A stretch of DNA of 33,399 bases from Neoconidiobolus thromboides FSU 785 (lineage: Eukaryota > Entomophthoromycota > Entomophthoromycetes > Entomophthorales > Neoconidiobolaceae), in the NCBI GenBank assembly GCA_025603075.1, contig MU626468.1:1-33399 (forward strand). Direction: 5' to 3'. Position numbers and translations under genes: made by a program. The notes under the pieces were generated by a model. It was given only the letters and a program-made list of their open reading frames with translations. It had not been told where the DNA came from and ran no database searches. Below are positions 21,196-32,289 of this stretch, one piece after another (within the stretch, counting starts at the first letter, position 1; each line of letters starts with the position of its first letter).

Positions 21196-22520
21196 TTAGT
21201 TAAGGATTTCCATAGAAGAGAGTAGTTTAGTATACAACAAATTCAAACCACATTCGACTAAGTAAGCGATATGATTAACAGAATCGACAAACATAGTTGT
21301 GGAGGTTATTATAGTATTATGAAATAGGTGGCTATTAAGTGATATAATATGGGATTTTAACTCTAAAATTTTAATAAAAAACATAATTAAGTTTACTCAT
21401 TTAATTCGAGTTCTTATAGTATAAATTGATACATCATATACATATGGCATCAATAACCTCATAAAATTGATAAATATAACGCAAAAATTTCAAAGCTATT
21501 TCCAAAATCCTCTTTTATTTTGGATCAAATTATTAATAATAGTAAACCAATGGATATCATATTTGGCTATTATATTTAGTTTTTATATCTTTGTTTCTTA
21601 ATATTGTTTCAATCATATTTGTTGTTTCAAATAAATTGTTAGGTTTTTAATTTTACAAATGATCATGAACACATGGCTATATATTTATAACCAGTTTAAT
21701 TTAAAGAGAAGGTCCATAGGTAGAATAATGTTGTTTTAAGACTCCTGAGTAATAATTGATTCATTTGTTTTGGAAATAATTAGACATAAAGTCAATGTAT
21801 GCACGATGCTCAATATCAATTTAGCGTAGTATCTTTAATATAAATGCTGAAGCCATCTCTAAAAATACTTCAATCACACTTTTATATTTCTTCAAGTGAT
21901 TTCTCAAAGTATAGCCTTTCATTCATCACAGTATTTTAATCTTTCATTTATTAATTCGATTAAATGCTCTATTAATTGAATTGTTACAAAAAAAACTTTA
22001 AAAAAGATTAATTATCCCTAATCGCCTTCATGTCCTTGATATAGTATGTATAACAGGGATTCTAAACTTAACTGCTTCATTATCTTAATTATGCCCTTTT
22101 AACCTCCTTCTACTAAAAGGTTATACCTAACGATTTTAATTATAGAGGGATCTATTTTTTTGTTTAAGAATTTTACTAACAATCTTTCTGCTCAAATAAG
22201 TGCTTAAAAAACGTAAAAGTAATGAAATCAAAACATCTCCATATAATGAATTATAATTCTTAAATCTATCTTTGTTAAGGTCCAAATTAAATATAAACTT
22301 TATTAATGTTGAACACCCTAAAACTTAATGTATTATTAAGAACTTTTTATAAAACATCGAATAGATCAAAGCTTATGTCTAAGTTGAACTTCGTTCCAGT
22401 TTCATAGCTCTCCATTGTTTGTATTACTCAATAGGTTGGGTGGATCTAGTTGTAATATTAAATTAAAAATTCAAACATTTAATAAATTTGAAAATACCTT
22501 TAGCAAAGTCATTTATAAAA
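21196..22520 (-). pseudogene. Probable relic of a fungal zinc-cluster transcription factor
   Basis: On the minus strand, near 22455-22340, one frame reads LQLDPPNLLSNTNNGEL, stop, NWNEVQLRHKL, stop, SIRCFIKSS. This resembles the fungal_trans domain signature in which a Leu-rich helix is followed by E--LR++LWW---. The second stop is a TGA in place of the expected Trp. A second readable stretch at 21384-21196 (LFHNTIITSTTMFVDS...) resembles the C-terminal helices of such proteins. The Zn2Cys6 cluster itself was not found. Confidence 0.3.
22141..22245 (+). mobile_element. MITE copy (TATGGGGATGT family)
   Basis: Starts TATAGAGGGATCTATTTTTT and ends ACATCTCCATATA. The core has a one-base insertion at AATAAGTGCTT. 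Confidence 0.78.
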
Positions 22521-23113
22521 AACCTAATTTATTGTGCATTGATGACTCATACTGGTAATGAATAATATAAAAAATTCAAAACTATCTTAATATCGTAATA
22601 GTTGATTTCATCAATTATTTTAAACTTCCGATAATTGATTAATTTATTAGCTTCAATTTCTGCAAATAAGATTTACCAACAAGAAAGTTTTAAAGCGAAC
22701 TCAAGCAGGATTACTATGAAATTTGGTTATTCTATATTAAAGAATTTATGTACCATTCAGCTTTTTAAAATCTAAGCTTGGGGATTTGGGGGCTAAGTTA
22801 AAGGAATCAAATGATACCTTTATCTATCTAAATTAAGCTTCATATTCAATAAGTTTTACATCGGACTCTAAAAACCATTTTAATTGTGAAAACTATACAG
22901 TACTACATAAAAAAGAACAAACAGTTGAAAGTTATTATGTGGTAATAATGAAGGAAGAAAGAATAAGCCACCAAAGGGGGAACTCCTTAAGAATATGAGT
23001 AATAATATGGTTTTAAATTTAATTTAGATTTTCCACCATACAAATGTAAACTAAATAAAAATAGAAATGCTTAAGGATAAAAAGGAAGTAACATAACTGG
23101 TTAGTTTACGAGC

Positions 23114-23140
23114 CATGTTTTAAATACTATTTAAAACATG
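23114..23140. promoter_or_regulatory. Perfect 27-bp palindrome upstream of the globin
   Basis: CATGTTTTAAATA, a single central C, then its exact reverse complement. Located 75 bp before the globin ATG. Arms of 13 bp without mismatch are long even for AT-rich DNA, and the symmetric CATG ends are not expected from simple repeats. Candidate operator for a dimeric regulator, or a hairpin if transcribed. Confidence 0.4.
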
Positions 23141-23214
23141 ATTTGAACACTATATTAGAAAATAAAAATAACTTTGTTATTCCATTTTATTCTATTTTTA
23201 CATTTTGTATTTAG

Positions 23215-23871
23215 ATGATTAACAGCAGTAGTAGTAATAGCTACCACACTAACAGCTCACGTCTTAGTTTTGGTAGCAAAGAAAATGAAGACGAGAATAG
23301 GAAGATGATCGCATCTGCTATTGCAATGGCAGGGTTAGGAGAACTAGAACGCAAATCTCAGCTCATGGAAGTCTTCCGTCAATTAGGTGGCGAGGATGGG
23401 ATTAGAAATTTGGTAAAAAGAGTATATCAATACAATGTAACAGATTTACGGATCGCTCATTTTTTTGATATTGCTATGGTGGAACGGTTTGAAAGAATGT
23501 TCGTTAGCTTCTTAGTTGGCTTACTTGGTGGTAAACCTTATAACCGTGAGCAAATGATTACTTCTCATAAAAGATTTGGTGGCCTTAAAGATAAGCATTT
23601 TGACGCTTTCATCCATAACTTCACTATTGCTATGATGCATGAGCAAGTAAATCATTCCGCTATAAATATAATGGTTGGGCTTATGGAAACTACAAGAGAA
23701 GACGTAACTGGTAGAACTAAATTAGAAGAGCTTCCTTCCCCTCATGTAGTCATACAGGGAGGGGATGCAACTAAATGTCCCTTCTGTTGTACTAAATTAG
23801 ATAAAAGTAGCAAGTGGAAAAAAAGTAGAAGCTTTTCTAAAAAAGCAAGCGGGGAATGCAGTCTAATGTAA
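23215..23871 (+). CDS. Truncated (2/2) haemoglobin with C-terminal CaaX box
   Basis: Haem protein of the group I truncated globin type, 218 residues, single exon. The globin core (about 48-165) opens with VFRQLGGEDGIRNLVKRVYQ and continues with DLRIAHFFD, FLVGLLGGKPYN, SHKRFGGLKDKHFDAFI. His118 (in SHKRF) is the likely proximal haem ligand and Tyr71 the likely distal B10 residue. The family binds O2 and NO. Odd features flank the core: a Ser/Asn-rich N-terminal ~45 residues, and a C-terminal tail with a CPFC pair, a Lys/Arg/Ser-rich stretch (KWKKSRSFSKK) and the last four residues CSLM, a CaaX box whose terminal Met favours farnesyltransferase. Membrane attachment is inferred. The ATG sits directly after TTTGTATTTAG, which looks like an intron acceptor, so a 5' UTR intron or an upstream exon is possible. 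Confidence 0.88.
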   Translation: MINSSSSNSYHTNSSRLSFGSKENEDENRKMIASAIAMAGLGELERKSQLMEVFRQLGGEDGIRNLVKRVYQYNVTDLRIAHFFDIAMVERFERMFVSFLVGLLGGKPYNREQMITSHKRFGGLKDKHFDAFIHNFTIAMMHEQVNHSAINIMVGLMETTREDVTGRTKLEELPSPHVVIQGGDATKCPFCCTKLDKSSKWKKSRSFSKKASGECSLM

Positions 23872-24690
23872 TATATATCGCCTTCTTATTTATCATATTT
23901 AAAGCACAGTATCTTTATTAAAGCTTTTTCATTTACGTTTATCTTTCATAGCTACCTTTTTCTTATATACATAATGTTTATACTTGTACATTATTTTATT
24001 ATACTTTTAAATAGCCTTTTAATATTTTATTTAAGCGACTTATTTTAATACCAGTACAATTTAAGGTACGATAATTTTTAGTTTATGATTTAATTGACCC
24101 ATTGTTATGAAATAAATTTAATATATAAATTACTGTTGTAAATCGCTTTTACCATAAAAATTAATATTATATACCATCCCATTTATTCTTGAATTGATTT
24201 AGTCGTGCGATCCAACTAAACTTGTTATAATAGTAGAGCTATTTTAATATGAAAATGTTGTTTTTTGAATTTTTGTTATAAAATTATAAAGTTGTAATAT
24301 TTATTTATAAACTTTTGTTTTTTATCTATAATAATCTATAAATAAAATAACGCAACTTATTATTTAAAATACGGCAAAAAGGATTTTAAAGATTTTAATA
24401 ACATTATCTATTTTTTAATTTACCTTCAATTTTTATTCTAATAAAAACTAGATGCGCAGTTCATCCAATACTCTTAAAATATTTCTAAAAGAACAAATAA
24501 GCGCAACTTAAAGATTATTTTGGTCAAATAAAATTTAACCGTAAAGATAATCCCCAAAATTTATAATTTTGGTTTTACCTACTGCTAAAAGAACCGAAAG
24601 CCTAGAATTTATTTTTAAATTTTATTTCAAAGTAGCAACTTTTAGGGTCAAATCCAAGTTTTTATAACAGTATAAATTTTAATATTTAAA

Positions 24691-24793
24691 ATACAAGGGT
24701 GTTTTCTTTATTTTATCACTTTTTCTATTTTTAAGCGCTATTTGCATAGAAAGCTATTAGTAAAATTCTTAAACAAAAAATGGACCTTTATAT
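24691..24793 (-). mobile_element. MITE copy, diverged
   Basis: ATACAAGGGTGTTTTCTTTA...TTTTTAAGCGCTATTTGCAT...TTAGTAAAATTCTTAAACAA. Right end eroded to GGACCTTTATATA. Confidence 0.72.
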
Positions 24794-25331
24794 AATGATT
24801 GTATGATTATACAGAGTCAAAAACTAATCTTTATCCGATTTGAATATTTTAACTTAATTTGAAGTTCATTTATTTATATATGCAATGTAATAGCAAACAG
24901 CTTTTTATACTATATTAAGCTTAATCAATGTGTTAGCTTTGATTAAAAACAATTTTTATTATCACTTAATGTCTAATACCTTAATTGTTTATATAGAAAG
25001 CTAGAGCAATTTGAAAAGAAGTTTCATTAAATGTTATATTAATAACTATGATTAAAAAGCTTATATAAGAGATAAATATATAAAAATAAATTCTTAAGGT
25101 AAAAATACTTGAAGTTTTAAATTTCATTATAACACGTAAATTAGCAGAGTTTCTACCTAATTTAATAGAAACTTCCATATTAGCAAGGCTTTTACTAATA
25201 TAACTTATACAGTAATATTAATCAAAGTTGTAATATTTAAACAAATACCTATTTTCATGAAGTCTTATTAAAAAATATTTACTATTGACTGTTTTATAAC
25301 TAATTTCACAAATTTATTATTAAATAAATAA

Positions 25332-25375
25332 ATTGTCAGTAAAATCCTTAAACACAAAAATACATTCCCATATTG
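25332..25375 (-). mobile_element. MITE half-copy
   Basis: TTGTCAGTAAAATCCTTAAA followed by CACAAAAATACATTCCCATA: only the right half in minus orientation is present. Confidence 0.65.
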
Positions 25376-25607
25376 TAAAATATCGCTTTATTAGCTCTAT
25401 GATTATTTATAACATAACAATCACTTAAGTTGTTGCATTCTTGGGTTCAGGCACAATCAATCCCAAACTTTATTTTAATTTGCTATGATAATTTTTGCCA
25501 TGTGGTTCCGAGAGACCTTATCCTCCTGTATTAACATTCATACTTGTTGGAGTATAAAAGAGATTTTAGAGCATAATAACTCGAGGCTTTTTAATTGAGT
25601 TGTTCCT

Positions 25608-25715
25608 TGATACGGGGGTGTTTTTTTGTGTTTAAGAATTTTACTAACAATCTTTCCACTCGAATAGCGCTTAAAAAATGGAAAAATAATGAAATTAAAA
25701 AAAACATCACCATAT
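25608..25715 (+). mobile_element. MITE copy, left member of an inverted pair
   Basis: TACGGGGGTGTTTTTTTGTG...CTCGAATAGCGCTTAAAAAA...AAACATCACCATAT. Its right end is shared with the next copy. Confidence 0.82.
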
Positions 25716-25818
25716 GAGAGCATCTTTTTTGACTTCATTATTTTTTCCATTTTTTAAGCGCTATTTAAGTGGAAAATTTGTTAGCAAAACTCTTAAACAC
25801 AAAAATATATCTCCATAT
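25712..25818 (-). mobile_element. MITE copy, right member of an inverted pair
   Basis: ATATGAGAGCATCTTTTTTG...TTTTTTAAGCGCTATTTAAG...ATATCTCCATATT. Oppositely oriented to, and abutting, the previous copy, so the pair forms a ~210-bp inverted repeat. Confidence 0.82.
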
Positions 25819-26718
25819 TGTACTTTTAATAAAACCACTAAATCTTTCTGATAGTATTTTACATAGGTTTTACAGTAGTGTTATCTATTCTATTTGTCTT
25901 ACATAGTTCATAGCCTACGACATGCTATTTTTCATAATTCAGGTCTATCTTAGTTACATAAATTAAGACCTTTTGACTCAAACCATTGAGTACCAGATTT
26001 CATAGAGTATCAAAAAACTATGAGATTTTTTATACTTGTATTTAAGGCTTTGGTTGAAATCAAAAATAAACAGTAGTTCTTTACAATTTTTTAAGGAAAA
26101 AGTATATCAGATAGTTTTAAAAAATAAACAAATTTAATAGCACTGTTAGTATGTTTTATAGCTTTAGTTCAATTCTAACATTCACTATATGAAATTATAA
26201 AGATGAATTTAATAATATCACGCTATTTGGTTGTTATATTTGTAATTATAAATGAAAAATTTATGTAGGGATCTTATAGAAGTAGATTGAAGTTTAAAGA
26301 TGTATAAGATTGTAATTTTATTTTACTATTTTGTCCGTTTTTTAAAGAGCATAAAAATTCAAATTTTTTTTATTTAAACTTAACAAACATGTTTTTGTAT
26401 CTTAATTCAAAGCTATTCAAACTTAAAGCAGTACATTTTTAAAACTGATATTAAAATACAGTTACTTAAACTATAAATTGCAATCAACTTATATAATATT
26501 TTGTTAATCACAAACAACTAAATGCCTTTAGGCTTTCGACAACCAAAGCTATGTAGCCTTTAAAAATAAGATATTAGGCTTTATAATTAGCAAACATTTA
26601 TTATTGAAAAGAACATAGAATGGATACTTAAAATAAAACATAATCAAATTATTTACAATTTAAATTTGACCATAAACGATCCCAAATCATATTATTTAGC
26701 ATGTAATTTAAGCCTAAT

Positions 26719-28449
26719 TTATCTGTGAAAGATATCCTTTTCTAAGGCAATCAACGATTGCACAGTTCCAGTAATCACCACAAAGATCCCAGTAATAAAA
26801 ATAGCGGAGCAAATAAATTTCATATATAAAGAGCAGCTTCTCCAGCCATAAAGTTTAACATAAAATAATGGAGGAAATATCTAAAAATCAAATTAATATA
26901 TAAACAAGTCATAAAATTTAAAATATACAAAAACAATTATTCCATTTGAAAGAGCACCAAGCAAAGCCATAACATGGTCAAAATAAGGTAATAAAATCGC
27001 AAACGAACAGGTGAAGATTGATATCAGCATACGAAAAGCAACCCTATAAACTGCTTGCCTACCTGGAGAAACATTGCTTGATGTTAAGCCTAATGAATGC
27101 TCAGCCTAATTAAGTTAGATTAAGAGATGACATAACATAAATATAATTTACTTCAATCGAAAAACTAGTAAGATTGATAGGAATAGCTAACAAAACATGC
27201 GCAGTTAACATAATGATGGCTACTGTAACAGCTAAGCCAGGTTGTAGGTTGTTAAATATAGGAGAAACGGTATTGTTGCCATAGGCTAAATAGCCAATGA
27301 AAGCCACTGAACTGTAAAGAAAACACACAAATAAAAGTGCCCACTTTAAAACGTTGTTGAATGATTTTGGATTTTGCATGGAATGCTCAACATGTGAAAA
27401 TACAGAGTTACCTCCAAAACTAAATGAAATTGAAGCTAATGATAATGGTAAATACTTTAAAGAAATCCATGAATATGTTGGATAATTGGCTGCATTCCCA
27501 TAGGCTTCTATTATTGTGTTTCCAGAATTTTCTAAATGATTATAATCTACATAAGCTACATTTAATACTACTACTACCATTACAATCGTGGTAATGACAC
27601 CAAATACACTAAAAATGAATAAATGCTATAAGATCTTAAATATTGGCTTACCTCAACATAGCCGCCTCCTTCAAAGTTTTAATACTAACAAATGGAACAC
27701 AGCTTAGAATGGTACATATGATGATCCTGAATCATTATAAATTATTTGACAATTTAAAATAGAGTTTTCAATCAGTTTACCATTCATGTTTAGTTAGCCC
27801 AGTCCATTTATCCACTAGCTCCAAATTATTAGACGCAAGTATAAGATATAGTCCACAAGCACCAACTGTTAATGAAGAAAAACAAATTTCCACCAATCTT
27901 TTACCATTTTTACCATACGCCGCTTCCCCAATTTCAATAATTCCATTTAATCGATTTAATCTAAATAGATCGTAAATAAAACCTAATTAAATAATCTTGC
28001 TATCTATTACCCATCATAATAGAGACAGGCTACTGTAAGCTTGCCACCTTGATAAGCCAAAAATCCAGATATGAAGATCCAAAGCAGAGCAAACCAGCCA
28101 CCTGTTTTTAAAGCGTAAGGAAGTTGTAATATACCGGTACCTGCCATCACACATACAATATGGAAAAATGCGACCAAGGAACTGGATTTGGTATATAGAT
28201 CCATTTCATTGCTGACAGCTCCATTATTTACTAATATAAATTTAACTTTGGTTGGGCCTTCGTTTTTAATAGTTTATACTTACTTGATCCATAGCCTATT
28301 GTTTCTCTATCTACGATATGGTAAGTGGATAGTAATTCTTCTACTTCTTCATCTGTAATGATACATGAATTAAGGCTAGTCATTGTGAGCCTTGGTGGCG
28401 GATTGGATCTTGGTATTGGTTCATTGGATCTTGTTGTTGTTCCTGTCAT
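26719..28449 (-). CDS. Amino-acid transporter of the AAAP/AVT (Aa_trans) family
   Basis: Multi-pass proton-coupled amino-acid permease of the vacuolar AVT/SLC32-36 type. Seven exons in gene order: 28449-28284, 28230-28011, 27960-27781, 27726-27652, 27608-27152, 27105-26929, 26880-26719; 478 residues. A soluble N-terminus of ~65 residues (Thr/Pro-rich, then TDEEVEELL) precedes TM1, which has the family signature AGTGILQLPYALKTGGW. Further recognisable blocks are EIGEAAYGKNGKRLVEI, SCVPFVSIKTLKEAA, the central ISFSFGGNSVFSHVEHSMQNP and FVCFLYSSVAFIGYLAYGN, with about ten to eleven hydrophobic segments in all. The protein ends at a TAA shortly after the last segment. Introns are 43-54 nt. Substrate and membrane (vacuole or plasma membrane) cannot be decided from sequence; the N-terminal extension favours the vacuolar group. 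Confidence 0.9.
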
Positions 28450-29225
28450 AGTAGTTTATTTACAAGTATTGTTACTGTTATTTATTATATATTTTAAAAG
28501 TGATTGAGTTAAAGCGTACTTAATTTTCATTTTGTTTTATTTTAGCCGTTAATTTATGATCATGTGCTTTAACTAGCCTCTCTGTTTTGATAGGTTAATA
28601 AGGTTTGTCCTTTCATTTTCACTAGTCAACCATTAATATGTGGGAGCTTTTCTAATTATTAGACTTTTACTCTAGTGCCTCAATTTGAGTTTAAATTATA
28701 ATTACATAAGGAAGATAATGATTATATAAAAAGAATTATATTATAATGTCTTAACCTTTTGTTCATCTTAAACGACTTAAAATTCAAATAAATCTTAATT
28801 AACTTTTAACTTGATTTGAAACTGTAAATTGTTCATTCTTATTTGTGAAAAGATAGCTATGAATTATTAGAATAACAGTTCCACAGCTAAATAACAACAG
28901 TAAAGGCTTTAAAGTTAAAGAATAATGAAGATCTAATATGATTATTTTAATTAAAAATTTAAAGGCTAAAATACATTTTATTTGGCTAAAAGAGAATCTA
29001 TGGAAAGGCAGAGGGAAAAGTCAAAAAATAACGACAATAAAAAGGATGATAGCTCTCTAACCACTTAATTCTTAATTTCGTCCAATTTAATATTGTAACG
29101 TTTTCTAGTTGATTACAAATATCAGGAATTATATAGTTAACAGAAATTATAAGTAATACTGAAGTAGAAAGTTGATGGTTGAATACTATATCAGCATCTT
29201 ATAAATATTTAATAATTCACTTTGA

Positions 29226-30445
29226 CTACTTCAAAGTTCGGAAACAGAGACAAAAAACATAACTTTCAACTGTATCAAAAACAACATCAATTATAATCTG
29301 CTTTGTATATCTATAGTTGTATAAACTCAATCTTTTTATCGATATGAGGTTTGTTTGCTTTTGGAACATCAGAATGAAGACTCTGGATATTCGGAAGCTC
29401 ATAAACTGATTTTGATAATGTGATGACATTTTTCTGACATATGGGGATATTTTTTTTGGCTTCATTACTTTTCCATCTTTTAAGCACTAATTGAGTGGAA
29501 AAATTGTTAGTAAAATTCTTAAATACAAAAATACATCCCCATATACTCCTTTTAATGTTGATATTTTAAAAAAACTGTAATCAGGTAAATTAGATGGATC
29601 AAAGCACCTTAAAGTAGAGAGACACTACCGTTTTGAATAACCTTTCCATTTTCTTTCTTTTTCTCCAAAAAAGTTCCCATAAGGTCAATAAAATATACAC
29701 TTTTGAGTAATTTTAAATCTTTAAAACATCAAACATCAAAGCTTCAACCAAATTTCCCTCAAACCAACAATTTTAACTCTATATTAAAATTTAATATTGG
29801 ATTATATATAGTACATGAAAAAATAATTGCTTGAAACTTAAAATGCAACAATTTTAGCTTATTGAATTTTAATTTTATAGCATCTATCCCATCAAGATGT
29901 AAATAAGAATGGGAATGTATCTTTAATAATTTCAAGTTATTGAGACTCAAAGATCTAATAGTTTCATTAACACTATCATCTTTTGCATTGATGTTCACTA
30001 TTTCAATTTGTGTTATATAGCTATTAAATTACGTTATTCTATAAGGGGTAATGTTTGTTGATACACACAAAGCTTTTATTAATGGTAATCTAATACCGAT
30101 AAAAAGGTCATCACTATTATAAGCGCTACTATAATTAGTATGCTTTGCATACTTCATAAAGTTACATTAGGGCAAGAATTCGCTAGCCCAATATTCATCT
30201 TATTTAAACATAATTGTTTGATTATATCCCTATTTTCTTGTATATAAATCTTCCGGCGTTCATTATATTTAGTACAAGGATAATGTTAATGAATAAAATT
30301 ACGTCCAATAACCCCATTTATAACCTTAAATAAATATTTGTTTAAAAAGTGCAACTCAAGCAATCCTTCTACCTTCACTGGTTCAAATATTTCTTCTAAT
30401 AAAATGACAAGTAAATAATCAAATTGGATTGGTATTATAAAATAA
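29226..30445 (-). pseudogene. Decayed gene, possibly F-box/LRR-like, with a MITE inside
   Basis: The minus strand gives three readable stretches: 30445-30154 (LEEIFEPVKVEGLLELHFLN, one TAA, NERRKIYIQENRDIIKQLCL), 30012-29759 (LSLNNLKLLKIHSHSYLHLD, FNKLKLLHFKFQ) and 29465-29226 in other frames. The Leu-rich pattern with LK-L spacing suggests an F-box-plus-LRR protein. A MITE (29439-29546) lies between the second and third stretches. Stops and frame changes make an intact product impossible. Family assignment is tentative. Confidence 0.35.
29439..29546 (-). mobile_element. MITE copy with near-perfect ends
   Basis: Starts ATATGGGGATATTTTTTTTG and ends AAAATACATCCCCATATA; the terminal repeats agree almost completely. 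Lies within the decayed gene. Confidence 0.88.
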
Positions 30446-31625
30446 AGTTAATGAAGTTAATAAAAAAGAAACATTTTATGTAAGTTACTTTATTGAAATA
30501 ACTATAAAATTTAGTCGTTTAACAGTCAGATTAAATATTTGTAAATTCAGAAGTTGTCAGGGATTGGGATCAAAGTGAGATTGAAAGCTACCCAAATTGT
30601 AAGATTTTTATAGAAACACATTTCATTATTTGAGAAATGTTTTGAAGATGTTTTCAAATTTCGGTAGTTTTTACATCCGTTAGCTAACTCAAAATAAAAA
30701 AGATGTAGTTAAATATAAAACCAAAAAGTACATTTCATCTCATTTTTGTATTTTATATTTTATAACTATTAAATTTTACTTAGTCTGTTCATATTGATCG
30801 CCATGTCTTTCCCACGATTTTGGCTAATAAACATGATAACTAACGTGAAACAGACCGAGTATTCTTTTCTTTCGTGACATAGCTATTGCTAAATAGATAA
30901 GCCAAAAAATTACTGCTTGATTTTTTTCATAAAGTTCATTCAAAACAATTCAACTACAACAAACAATTAATCGTATAGATTTATTGCAATTAAAGACACA
31001 AACATTTTAATAAGAGCATTTGTTATTTTATTCTGAGCATTTCGCTTTTTTATCTTAATAATTCAATTTATTTAATGTTTTTAGAGATCAGAGCTAATTT
31101 TTTGAAACTTTACGTGATACTTACTATTATTTCATTTAAATATTATATTTAAAGAAACTTGTTTTACGGCTCTTGACAATAGAATTTCAAATCAGCATTA
31201 AAGCTGGATGGAAAAAACAAAAAAAACAAATTTTAAAAAAGAAAGCTTAGACAAAGGAATGTATCTTAAATATAAAATGAGTAGATTTCTGATCCTTAAA
31301 ATACTAATTAGTCATTTACTGTATAAGAGCTATAAGAGCTATAGTAGCGAAGGTTCGGAAAATGCTCGCCAACCTATTTGATTAATGATAAATGGAATAG
31401 AGTTTAAGCTAAAATCTAAATAACTAGGCATCAAGATGCATGAATTTAAATGTTTTTAGGGTTATACAGGCTTTTCATTTTTCTATTTTTATAAATATAG
31501 ATTTGATTTACTTAACGTTTGTTTTTCTTATCATACTTTATGATTATCAAATAATATGGCGTTTTACGTTATTGTTTCCGGTAAACTTATAATATACGTT
31601 ATAGGGAATAATGCTATATAAAATA

Positions 31626-31733
31626 ATATGGGGATGTATTTTTGTGTTTAAGAACTTTACTAATAAATTTTCCACTCAAATAGCGCTTAAAAAATGGGAA
31701 AAATAATGAAATCAAAAAAACACTCCCATATAG
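31626..31733 (+). mobile_element. MITE copy (TATGGGGATGT family)
   Basis: AATATGGGGATGTATTTTTG...CCACTCAAATAGCGCTTAAA...CACTCCCATATA. Intact ends and core. Confidence 0.87.
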
Positions 31734-32083
31734 TATAATAACATACATGCTCCAAACTTAAATAAACCAAAATAAAATTGAATGATTAAAAAGACATAAT
31801 AGCTTTATTAGGTGATTTAGTTTCCAAAATAACAAATAGGTTTATCAATGTAGGACAAAAGTAAACGGAATAGGGATCAAAAAGAGTTTGATGAATATAA
31901 TGAGCATTATATAGCTGAATTTTAAACGGTAAATAAATATAATATATATCATACAAACAACTATTAACCAAATAAAATTTCTAAATCAACCGTATATATA
32001 TTAATGTCAGCTAACCAGTCATTATAAAAAAAGGAAGACACAAATTAATTAGCAAAAAATAAACAATTAAGTGCAGATAATAA

Positions 32084-32190
32084 CATATGGGGGTGTTTTT
32101 TTGGTTTGATCACTTTTTCCATCTTTTAAGTGCTATTCAAGTAAAATAATTGTTAAAAAAATTGTTAAATACAAAAATAGATTTCCATAT
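32084..32190 (-). mobile_element. MITE copy, first of a head-to-tail pair
   Basis: CATATGGGGGTGTTTTTTTG...TCTTTTAAGTGCTATTCAAG...AATAGATTTCCATAT. Its right end overlaps the left end of the next copy. Confidence 0.83.
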
Positions 32191-32289
32191 GGGGATGTCT
32201 CTTTTGGCTTCATCATTTTTTCTATCTTTCAAGCGCTATTTAAGTGGAAATTTTTTTAAAATTCTGAGATATAAAAACACATCCATATA
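32187..32289 (-). mobile_element. MITE copy, second of a head-to-tail pair
   Basis: ATATGGGGATGTCTCTTTTG...CTTTCAAGCGCTATTTAAGT...AAACACATCCATATA. Some internal bases are lost in the TTGTTAGTAAAATTC block. Confidence 0.83.

Larger units (their letters stand above)
16567..23214. other. Long gene-poor tract with MITEs and gene relics
   Basis: About 6.6 kb without an intact gene that I can support. It starts with the CCCH promoter and ends with the globin upstream region. In between are four MITE copies and several decayed stretches, of which the myosin-like one at 19649-19846 and the zinc-cluster-regulator-like one at about 21196-22520 are the most readable. The frame at 17239-17451 is short and unassigned. 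Confidence 0.55.
23872..26718. other. Gene-free spacer between globin and transporter
   Basis: About 2.8 kb of AT-rich DNA where the two genes converge. Holds one full MITE, one fragment and a tail-to-tail MITE pair. Frames at 24981-25178 and 25538-25750 (minus) are not credible genes; the latter is read through a MITE. Confidence 0.6.

Noticed and set aside
26328-26365. Weak resemblance to the MITE core (GTCCGTTTTTTAAAGAGC)
   Set aside because: Too short and without either terminal repeat.
29093-29112. ATTGTAACG motif repeated near 19921, 20943 and 29094
   Set aside because: Flanks do not align beyond the short string, so no second repeat family can be claimed.
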